Positions 1 to 4,414 of a DNA stretch of 6,081 nucleotides are shown here, piece by piece. The translations under genes and the position numbers were made by a program. Numbering within the stretch: position 1 is the stretch's first letter; each line of letters begins with the position of its first letter. The DNA is taken from NCBI GenBank assembly GCA_020056545.1, contig JAGVHM010000179.1, forward strand, positions 1 through 6,081. The letters are read 5' to 3'. The notes under the pieces are model-generated. The model searched no databases. It had not been told where the DNA came from and saw only the letters and a program-made list of their open reading frames with translations. The DNA is from a bacterium (GTDB lineage: Bacteria > Desulfobacterota > Deferrimicrobia > Deferrimicrobiales > Deferrimicrobiaceae).

Positions 1-86
1 CACGGCAGGATCATCTTCGCGATGACCAGCTGCACCTGGAACAGAAGAAAGGCGCCCAGGAAAATCGTCGCTGCGAACAGGTACAG
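1..86 (-). CDS. Integral-membrane spermidine synthase-like protein, N-terminal fragment
   Basis: Only the first ~28 codons are inside the window; the gene continues past the left edge. Read on the minus strand, the frame gives a hydrophobic helix, residues YLFAATIFLGAFLLFQVQ, followed by LVIAKMILP. This is the pattern I know from the N terminus of multi-pass membrane proteins carrying a spermidine-synthase/SAM-methyltransferase-like domain, which typically continue as a Trp/Leu-Gly-Gly segment. The frame is closed upstream by a TGA at 108-110, and no ATG, GTG or TTG lies between that stop and the helix. I therefore place the start at CTG (84-86), about 9 nt after AAGGTAGG, which overlaps the stop of the preceding peptidase gene. 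A GTG at 33-35 would delete most of the helix and is less likely. It is probably the last visible gene of the operon. The family assignment rests on a short stretch and the start codon is inferred. Confidence 0.5.
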   Translation of the reverse strand, partial: MYLFAATIFLGAFLLFQVQLVIAKMILP

Positions 87-96
87 GGGGGCGGAC

Positions 97-1194
97 CTAC
101 CTTCCCTTCATCCCCGGGGGGACCTTGCCGAAAAGGGATCCCGTTCGAAGGACCGGCCTGCCGTCGAGATGGAGCTCCCCTTCTCCGCGAAGGTCCTTGA
201 TCATGTCCCAGTGGACCGCGGAAACGTTCTTCCCCCCCGACTCCGGGTAGGAGCGGCCGATCGCCAGATGGATCGTCCCTCCCATCTTCTCGTCGAGCAG
301 GATGTCCCGCGTGAAGTCGGTGACGCCCGGGTTCGCTCCGATGCCGAACTCGCCCAATATCCTGGCGCCGGGATCGGCGGCCAGCATCTCCTTGAGGATC
401 GATTCGTTCTTTTCCGCGGAGGCATCTACGACCTTTCCCTTGCGGAACGTGAGCCGGATGCCGGATACCTCCCGGCCCCCATAGATCGCCGGGAACTCGT
501 AGTAGATCTTCCCCTCCGTGGAATTTTCCACCGGCGCCGTGAAGATTTCGCCGTCCGGCATGTTGCACTCGCCCGCGCACGGGATCGCCTTGCGGCCCCT
601 TATGGAGAAGGAGAGGTCGGTGTCATTCCCCACGATCCGCACCCGCGAACTATTTTCCAGGATCCTCTTCGCCCGGCGGAACATCCTCGCCATCGCACCC
701 CAATCCTGGTCCACGGCCCGGTAGTACAGCTTCTCGTACTCCGGAAGCGACCGGTCCGTCTCCTGCGCGAGGGATTCGGTTGGATAGTTCGTCAGCACCC
801 ACCGCACCCGCCGCAGGATTATCTCGGAGATCGGCTTGACCGCCTTCCGCTTGTCGGCCAGTTTTTTCGGCGGGATGTGGCTTAACGCCCTCGTGTTTCC
901 CGGGGCGACGATCACGATGTCGGCGTCGATCCTCTTCGCCTCGTACAGCTTCGTCGGCGGCAGGTGGGCGATCTGCGCGTCGGATGCCTCTTCGAAGAAG
1001 ATACGCTGTGCGTCGTCGAAACCGACGGAAAAGAGCGGATGCGCACCCACGTGCAGCACCTCGCGAAAGACCGCCAGCGCCAGCGGCTTCGCCGGCTCGC
1101 CGCAGGAGATCCGAACGATCTCCCCCTTCTTTGCCCTCACGGAATGATTCACAAGGATGTTCGCAAGCCTTGATACCTGCTTTTCAGAGCCCAT
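97..1194 (-). CDS. M29-family metallo-aminopeptidase (AmpS/PepS-like)
   Basis: A 365-aa cytoplasmic aminopeptidase that should remove N-terminal residues from peptides using two divalent metal ions. The metal-binding and catalytic set of the M29 (thermophilic aminopeptidase) family is visible in order: E216 in GEIFTAP, E282 in LGEFGIGANPG, H309 in IHLAIGRSYPESGG with Y316 after it, and H328 plus D330 in VHWD. The N-terminal half (about 1-190) is the less conserved alpha/beta domain, with VNHSVRAKKGE and FDDAQRIFFE. Length is slightly short but normal for the family (about 365-415 aa). The ATG is preceded by AGGGAG at a 4-nt spacing. It follows the DUF2889 gene after 49 nt and its last codons carry the ribosome-binding site of the next gene, so it is operonic. 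There is no signal peptide. The family call is strong; the natural substrate is not shown. Confidence 0.9.
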   Translation of the reverse strand: MGSEKQVSRLANILVNHSVRAKKGEIVRISCGEPAKPLALAVFREVLHVGAHPLFSVGFDDAQRIFFEEASDAQIAHLPPTKLYEAKRIDADIVIVAPGNTRALSHIPPKKLADKRKAVKPISEIILRRVRWVLTNYPTESLAQETDRSLPEYEKLYYRAVDQDWGAMARMFRRAKRILENSSRVRIVGNDTDLSFSIRGRKAIPCAGECNMPDGEIFTAPVENSTEGKIYYEFPAIYGGREVSGIRLTFRKGKVVDASAEKNESILKEMLAADPGARILGEFGIGANPGVTDFTRDILLDEKMGGTIHLAIGRSYPESGGKNVSAVHWDMIKDLRGEGELHLDGRPVLRTGSLFGKVPPGMKGR

Positions 1195-1243
1195 GGATCT
1201 CCCTGTCCGCCGTGTGTTTAAGCCGCAAACCTAAAAGCCCCGG

Positions 1244-1834
1244 CTATTCCCCGCGCTTGACCGCCTCGATCGCATCCATCATCTTCCTGGCCTCCTCTAC
1301 TTTTTCGCAGGCGCGGGCCAGGATCTCCGGGTCCTTCGACTCCCGGTTGAAGGCGTAGCAGGTGTCCGTCAGCGCCGGGGACTGGAGACCCAGCTGGCGG
1401 TTCTCCTCCAGATTCAGGTCGAGGACGCCTTCCCACTTCTGGTTGTAAATGCTGTACGAGCCGACGAAGATCGCCCGGAAGGTGGACTCGATCATCTCGT
1501 AGACGTGGGTGCACCCCAGGTTCCGCGGGATGCGCTCCTTGACTTTTTTAAGACCGCCGCGCTCGAGGACCCCGACTCCTTTAAGGGAGCGCAGCATCTC
1601 CATCGGCTTTTTTTCGCAGCAGGGGTACGGGATCCGCCCCATCCTCCCGCCGATCTCCACGATGCGGAACGAATCGTCGAGAAGGATCGCCAGGTTCATG
1701 TCGTGGTAATCGTCGTGCATCCGCGACAGGGCGAGCTTCTTTCCGTCCTCAAGCATGTACATCTCGCAACTGACGAGCCGTCCGAAGACCTGCTTGTGGT
1801 GCTTGGCCTGCGCCGTGATCTCTTCGTAGTCCAT
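1244..1834 (-). CDS. DUF2889 domain protein
   Basis: A 196-aa soluble protein of the DUF2889 family, whose function I do not know. The diagnostic pattern is present: a first beta region, then YHDMNLAILLDDSFRI (43-58), a proline/cysteine segment RIPYPCCEK (67-75), a glycine-containing LKGVGVLERGG (84-94), the hallmark GCTHVYEMI (107-115), and a C-terminal DTCYAFN (157-163) matching the family's Cys-His/Tyr-Ala ending. Conserved H40, H44, C72, C73, C108, H110 and C159 could bind a metal, but that is inference. The last 30 residues form a charged helix. The ATG lies 13 nt after the nfo stop, with purine-rich AAGGGGAACGGAAG between, so translation is probably coupled to nfo. Some relatives occur near aromatic or acyl-CoA metabolism genes, but no such neighbour is visible here, so no pathway is proposed. 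Confidence 0.8.
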   Translation of the reverse strand: MDYEEITAQAKHHKQVFGRLVSCEMYMLEDGKKLALSRMHDDYHDMNLAILLDDSFRIVEIGGRMGRIPYPCCEKKPMEMLRSLKGVGVLERGGLKKVKERIPRNLGCTHVYEMIESTFRAIFVGSYSIYNQKWEGVLDLNLEENRQLGLQSPALTDTCYAFNRESKDPEILARACEKVEEARKMMDAIEAVKRGE

Positions 1835-1847
1835 GCTTCCGTTCCCC

Positions 1848-2723
1848 TTATCCCCCGGAACCCGCGAGGCCTCGAAGAGTCGCCAGGTTCCTGATGTCCA
1901 TCTCGAAATCGTCTTCCCCGTCCTTGGGCGTCTCCAGCACCATCGGGATCTCCCGGAACGCCTTGTGGGCGAGGATTCTCCTGAACGCTTCCAGGCCTAT
2001 CTTCCCCTGCCCGATGTGCTGGTGCCGGTCCACGCGGCTTCCCAGGTCGGTCTTCGAATCGTTCAGGTGCCACATGCGGACAAGCGGCAGGAGTCCGCGC
2101 CGGTCCATCTCCCCGAGCAGCAGATCCCATCCGCCGTCGGTACCGATATCATACCCCGCTTCGAACAGGTGCGCGCTGTCAAGACAGACGGCAACGTCGG
2201 GAGGCGCGCCGCTGGCGTCCAGCAGTTCGCGGATCTGCTCCGTGGAGCGGCCGAGCGAGTTTCCCTGTCCGGCGGTGTTCTCCAGGAGAAGGGTCACGCC
2301 CTTCGGGAACCTGCCGAACTTGCGCAGTGCCGAGGCGATCCTTGCGATTCCCGTCTCCACCGGGTCCTCCCCGCTCGAGCCGGGGTGCATCACCAGGTAC
2401 GGAACACCCAGCATCGCGGCCCTGGACGACTCGTCCTCCAGCGCGTATAGGGAGCGCGTCCTGACGGATTCCTTCGAGGACCCCAGGTTGATGAGGTAGG
2501 CGCAGTGGATCGCGACGGTCTTAACCCCGGTGCGGGCGGTCTCGCCACGGAACGCGAAGGCGTCCTCTTCCTCCAGCGCCTTTCCCGCCCAGCGGGTCTG
2601 CGGCTTGGAGAAGATCTGGATGACGTCCGCGCCGATCGCCTTGCCCCGCCCCGGGGCGGTGGAAAGGCCTCCGGCCACCGATACATGGGCACCCAGGAGG
2701 GGCAGCTTCCTACCCGCGGTCAC
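1848..2723 (-). CDS. nfo: Endonuclease IV, AP endonuclease
   Basis: A 291-aa class II AP endonuclease that cuts the DNA backbone 5' of abasic sites in base-excision repair. All nine ligands of the trinuclear zinc site align with E. coli Nfo: H73, H113, E148, D182, H185, H219, D232, H234 and E264. They sit in the family motifs GAHVSVAGG, AIHCAYLINLGS, LVMHPGS, LLLENTAGQG, CLDSAHLFEAGYD, WHLNDSK, DRHQHIGQGKIG and VLETPKD. The fold is a TIM barrel (xylose-isomerase-like), and the length matches E. coli (285 aa). The start is GTG at 2721-2723, because GAHVS then falls at residues 11-15 as expected; an upstream ATG at 2828 would put 35 unrelated residues on the front and lies inside the cytochrome gene. 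The GTG shares four bases (GTGA) with the cytochrome stop, suggesting coupled translation. No strong independent Shine-Dalgarno is seen, only GAGAG about 9 nt upstream. Confidence 0.96.
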   Translation of the reverse strand: MTAGRKLPLLGAHVSVAGGLSTAPGRGKAIGADVIQIFSKPQTRWAGKALEEEDAFAFRGETARTGVKTVAIHCAYLINLGSSKESVRTRSLYALEDESSRAAMLGVPYLVMHPGSSGEDPVETGIARIASALRKFGRFPKGVTLLLENTAGQGNSLGRSTEQIRELLDASGAPPDVAVCLDSAHLFEAGYDIGTDGGWDLLLGEMDRRGLLPLVRMWHLNDSKTDLGSRVDRHQHIGQGKIGLEAFRRILAHKAFREIPMVLETPKDGEDDFEMDIRNLATLRGLAGSGG

Positions 2724-2965
2724 CCTTTCGGTCTCTCGAACCGGTGGCACTGCCGGCAGTTCTTCTTGCGGAGAGGGTGTTCCTTGGCCATCGGAAACAC
2801 CTTGCCATCGTCGTGGCAGGTGAAGCATTCAGCATCCGACGCGGCGGCCAGGTGCGGCTGTGTCCGGCTCAGGTACCTGGGCCGACCCGTGAGATAAAGG
2901 ACCGTGAGCAGCCCGACGACCACGACGACCATGATGAGGAAATGGAAATCCTTCGTCTTGATCAT
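2720..2965 (-). CDS. Small membrane-anchored diheme c-type cytochrome
   Basis: An 81-aa protein with one N-terminal membrane helix (about 7-27, rich in Val, Leu and Ile) and a short C-terminal domain with two CXXCH heme c attachment sites: C47-F-T-C50-H51 and C70-R-Q-C73-H74. The uncleaved helix should hold the heme domain on the outer (periplasmic) face of the inner membrane. Two further histidines, H38 in QPHLA and H63 in KEHPL, stand 9 and 7 residues before the first cysteine of each heme motif and are natural candidates for distal ligands, giving two bis-His low-potential hemes. The spacing recalls a minimal NapB-like diheme fold, but the protein is too short to call it NapB. The ATG at 2963-2965 follows AAGGGG by 7-8 nt; longer in-frame starts (to 3121) lie inside the upstream gene. 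It starts 4 nt after that gene's stop and overlaps nfo by 4 nt. The electron partner is unknown. Confidence 0.82.
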   Translation of the reverse strand: MIKTKDFHFLIMVVVVVGLLTVLYLTGRPRYLSRTQPHLAAASDAECFTCHDDGKVFPMAKEHPLRKKNCRQCHRFERPKG

Positions 2966-2969
2966 CCGG

Positions 2970-3464
2970 CTACCCCTTCGCTTCGTTTCTCCGCACGCGC
3001 ATGATGCATTCGTCCTTCCCTTCGCCGCGGGTCCCCTCGAACAGGAGACTGAATCCCAGCGCCCCCTCCCACGTCCCGAAATCCACGGAGCGGGCGATGC
3101 GGCAAAGAAGTGTAACATCATCCGCCGGCAGTTCCATCTCCTTCCATTGATCGACGAGCGGGCAGCGGGACATCGCGATAACCGCCTCCGCCCCGTCCGC
3201 GGATACGATCCTGGGGGCGAACTGGTATTGCTTGACGGGATCGGGGCCGGCGAACTCCCGCGCCGCCTGCACCAGGTCCCCCGTCCGCGCGGGATGCGAA
3301 TACCCCTTAAGCGATTTATCCCTGCCGTGGGAGTAGATCGCTTCGCTCATCAGTTCGACCGCCTGATCCTCGCCGAGTCTTTCCCTCAGAACGCGCAACA
3401 TGTGGGCTAGGACGGCGGCCCGTTGCTTCGTCGCCTCGGCGACCCTTTTCCCCGCTTCATTCAT
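2970..3464 (-). CDS. ATC hydrolase-family protein (L-2-amino-thiazoline-4-carboxylic acid hydrolase-like)
   Basis: A 164-aa soluble protein resembling the L-2-amino-thiazoline-4-carboxylic acid hydrolase (ATC hydrolase) family. The helical N-terminal part contains LRERLGEDQAVELMSEAI (25-42). The C-terminal part shows the family's spaced cysteines: C101 in SRCPLVDQWKE, C121 and D128 in LLCRIARSVDFG, then LLFEGTRGEGKDECIMRV with C153. The founding member hydrolyses a thiazoline ring in cysteine synthesis, but many members in anaerobes have no tested activity, so the reaction here is not established. The ATG at 3462-3464 is chosen because AAGGAGA lies 6-8 nt upstream; an earlier in-frame ATG at 3539 lacks a ribosome binding site and would add 25 residues encoded by the AT-rich control region. 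It appears to be the first gene of the operon, ending 4 nt before the diheme cytochrome start, which suggests a functional link to redox chemistry. An alternative is a redox- or ligand-sensing role. Confidence 0.68.
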   Translation of the reverse strand: MNEAGKRVAEATKQRAAVLAHMLRVLRERLGEDQAVELMSEAIYSHGRDKSLKGYSHPARTGDLVQAAREFAGPDPVKQYQFAPRIVSADGAEAVIAMSRCPLVDQWKEMELPADDVTLLCRIARSVDFGTWEGALGFSLLFEGTRGEGKDECIMRVRRNEAKG

Positions 3465-3518
3465 CCCCGGTCTCCTTTTTCCCTTTCGGCGTCCAATCAT
3501 CCACGGGACCGCAACCAT

Positions 3519-3524
3519 ATTATC
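3519..3524 (-). promoter_or_regulatory. Possible -10 box for the minus-strand operon
   Basis: GATAAT on the minus strand matches five of six bases of the sigma70 -10 consensus and lies about 55 nt before the ATG of the ATC-hydrolase-family gene. No recognisable -35 hexamer stands 16-18 nt upstream. That place is occupied by the centre of the inverted repeat at 3533-3561, so the promoter may depend on an activator. This is weak evidence from hexamer matching only. Confidence 0.3.
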
Positions 3525-3532
3525 AGGAACGG

Positions 3533-3561
3533 TTTTCATATCATTGCTAACAATATGAAAA
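3533..3561. promoter_or_regulatory. 9-bp inverted repeat, candidate operator
   Basis: TTTTCATAT (3533-3541) and ATATGAAAA (3553-3561) are perfect 9-bp reverse complements separated by 11 bases, so the half-site centres are 20 bp apart (about two helical turns), as expected for a dimeric regulator. It lies between the two divergent genes, over the expected -35 region for the minus-strand operon and about 24 bp upstream of the -35 for the plus-strand gene. AT-rich sequence raises the chance of accidental symmetry. The regulator is not identifiable here. Confidence 0.45.
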
Positions 3562-3585
3562 AATATATAGCAATTTTATATTTAA

Positions 3586-3614
3586 TTTACTATACAAAGA
3601 GATGAAGATATAAA
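3586..3614 (+). promoter_or_regulatory. Probable sigma70-type promoter of the small-protein gene
   Basis: TTTACT (3586-3591) and TATAAA (3609-3614) are separated by 17 bp and match four and five bases of the -35 and -10 consensus. Transcription would begin near 3621, giving a short leader of about 16 nt that carries GGAG before the ATG at 3637. Other TATA-like hexamers nearby (for example TATACA at 3591-3596) lack a suitably spaced -35. Confidence 0.45.
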
Positions 3615-3636
3615 TCACCGATGGGCGGAGTAGGGG

Positions 3637-3867
3637 ATGAAGCCAATTTCCGTTTATCGCGTCGATTACGTGAAAAGAACCAAGGTGAGGATCGGGATGG
3701 TGATTGAGCGCCGCAGAAGGGATCGCGGAGACAACCTTCAGGGGCTTCTGTGCCTCGCGAGAAAGACTTTCGCCTCCTCGCCGCAGGAAGCTTTCCTCAC
3801 GGCCCTCGACTGGGCGGAGGCCCGGATGGCGCAAGGGATGGGAGGGCAAGCCCTCCCGCCCCAGTAG
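3637..3867 (+). CDS. Conserved small hypothetical protein (76 aa)
   Basis: A 76-aa basic, soluble protein beginning MKPISVYRVDYVKRTK and continuing with IGMVIERRRRDRGDN (19-33) and LLCLARKTFA (37-46). I recognise this pattern, VYRVDY then ERRR..RG.N then GLL.LAR, from short unnamed conserved proteins in deltaproteobacterial genomes. The function is unknown. The layout suggests two N-terminal beta strands, an Arg-rich turn (R25-R30) and one or two helices; the Arg cluster could contact nucleic acid, but that is a guess. The ATG is supported by GGAG at 3627-3630 with a 6-nt spacer and by the promoter upstream. It is the only plus-strand gene in the window, divergent from the operon on its left and convergent, 22 bp apart, with the gene on its right. 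The last residues (GMGGQALPPQ) are encoded by a perfect inverted repeat and may be non-conserved. Confidence 0.72.
   Translation: MKPISVYRVDYVKRTKVRIGMVIERRRRDRGDNLQGLLCLARKTFASSPQEAFLTALDWAEARMAQGMGGQALPPQ
3840..3857. repeat. Perfect inverted repeat (hairpin) at a convergent gene end
   Basis: GGGAGGGC and GCCCTCCC are perfect 8-base reverse complements separated by AA, forming a 7-bp stem with a 4-base loop in RNA. It lies over the last codons of the plus-strand small gene and 33 bp past the stop of the opposing minus-strand gene. It could end or stabilise transcripts from both sides, but no T-run follows directly in either direction (the nearest is TTTT at 3871-3874), so it is not a standard intrinsic terminator. 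Confidence 0.35.
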
Positions 3868-3889
3868 CGCTTTTCTCCCGGCGCGCCTT

Positions 3890-4273
3890 TTAGCAGGACG
3901 CGGCGGTTTTTTCCTTTCCCCGTTCCTTTTCCTTGTCCTTCCCCCTCTCCTTCTTGTCCGGCAGCGCGGCGATCTTCAGGAACTCGTCCCGGATGTACTG
4001 CTTGAAGTTCTTGACGGCCTGCTTGGCGGCGGCGTCCTCGGGAGATTTCCCCTCCTCCGACGGGCGAAGCAGTTCGTAATAGCGCACTCCACCCGCAGTG
4101 GCGTACGAACGGGAAGGTACCAACACCGTGGGGTCGTCCCCCTTGCGCGACCGCCAGACCGAACAACCTACCAGCTTGAGACCGGAAAGAAGTCCCTCCT
4201 CGAAATGGATTTCCACATCCGCCAGCCTGGATTCCGGCGTCCCGCCGTGGTTTAGCACGTAGTGCACTCTCAT
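3890..4273 (-). CDS. Hypothetical protein with SpoVG-like core and charged tail
   Basis: A 127-aa soluble protein I cannot name with certainty. Residues 18-60 suggest an antiparallel beta sheet: LADVEIHFEEGLLSGLKLVG, then TVLVPSRSYATAGGVRYYELLRP. The arrangement of a strand pair, a 'hV.PSR' turn, an aromatic strand and a C-terminal helix (AVKNFKQYIRDEFLKI, 86-101) is like SpoVG, a small DNA/RNA-binding regulator (about 85-100 aa). This is resemblance of layout, not a proven homology. Residues 106-123 form a Lys/Glu/Arg-rich, probably disordered tail (KKERGKDKEKERGKEK). The ATG at 4271-4273 is clear: AAGGAGGT stands 6-7 nt upstream, an almost ideal ribosome binding site, and the 14-residue upstream extension is rejected for that reason. 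It lies 141 bp downstream of priA on the same strand and converges with the small-protein gene. Confidence 0.72.
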   Translation of the reverse strand: MRVHYVLNHGGTPESRLADVEIHFEEGLLSGLKLVGCSVWRSRKGDDPTVLVPSRSYATAGGVRYYELLRPSEEGKSPEDAAAKQAVKNFKQYIRDEFLKIAALPDKKERGKDKEKERGKEKTAASC

Positions 4274-4414
4274 GGCCCGACCTCCTTGTGGAGTTGATGA
4301 CGGCCATGAGCGCAACTCGCGTGCCGCGTTAACAGAAATCGTACCGGGAACGGACTCCGGGCTCGCGCCCTGCGTCCGATAACCGGTTATTCGGCAGCGC
4401 GGATAAAGGGTGCG
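4274..4414 (-). other. Spacer between priA and the SpoVG-like gene, with a possible RNA fold
   Basis: This 141-bp non-coding stretch holds the strong ribosome binding site of the downstream gene at its left end. Read on the minus strand, 4352-4377 can fold as GGAC/GTCC and GGGC/GCCC stems around a GCGA (GNRA-type) tetraloop, with a three-by-three internal loop (GCA against GGA). I see no convincing promoter pair; TACGAT (minus strand, near 4337-4342) is the best -10-like match but has no partner. I cannot assign the fold to a known riboswitch or a normal terminator, because no U-tract follows directly. Confidence 0.3.
4379..4390. promoter_or_regulatory. 12-bp perfect palindrome ATAACCGGTTAT
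   Basis: A perfectly self-complementary 12-mer lies 25 bp after the priA stop and about 106 bp before the start of the SpoVG-like gene. Its length and symmetry fit a compact dimer binding site, and it abuts the possible RNA fold. A single 12-bp palindrome can occur by chance, and no regulator is identifiable. Confidence 0.25.

Larger units (their letters stand above)
3517..3615. other. AT-rich divergent intergenic region
   Basis: In an otherwise G+C-rich window this stretch is about one fifth to one quarter G+C. It separates two divergent transcription units: the ATC-hydrolase/cytochrome/nfo operon on the minus strand and the small-protein gene on the plus strand. It contains A/T runs near 3558-3588, a 9-bp inverted repeat and promoter-like hexamers in both directions. 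I see no coding signal. The likely role is a shared control region; a nucleoid-protein binding site is possible because of the base composition. Confidence 0.6.

Noticed and set aside
22..885. Long plus-strand open frame (287 codons) opposite the M29 peptidase gene
   Set aside because: It lies wholly antisense to a gene with complete catalytic motifs, its translation is Arg/Pro-rich low-information sequence typical of shadow frames in G+C-rich DNA, and no family motif is visible.
1833..2450. Plus-strand open frame of 205 codons opposite nfo
   Set aside because: It is antisense to nfo, which has all nine metal ligands; the translated sequence shows no recognisable domain.
2724..2828. ATG-initiated N-terminal extension of nfo
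   Set aside because: The added 35 residues come from the cytochrome gene read in another frame, and the GTG start gives the normal family length.
3465..3539. Upstream ATG for the ATC-hydrolase-family gene
   Set aside because: It has no Shine-Dalgarno and would cover the likely promoter, whereas the ATG at 3462-3464 has AAGGAGA at correct spacing.
3840..3890. Classical bidirectional terminator between the convergent genes
   Set aside because: The hairpin is good but no T-run follows directly on either strand, and GGCGCGCC at 3880-3887 is self-complementary with no room for a stable loop.
4330..4400. c-di-GMP (GEMM) riboswitch suggested by GGACGCAGGGC on the minus strand
   Set aside because: Only a short fragment resembles the consensus; the second helix, its tetraloop receptor and the remaining conserved core are not found in the 141-bp spacer.
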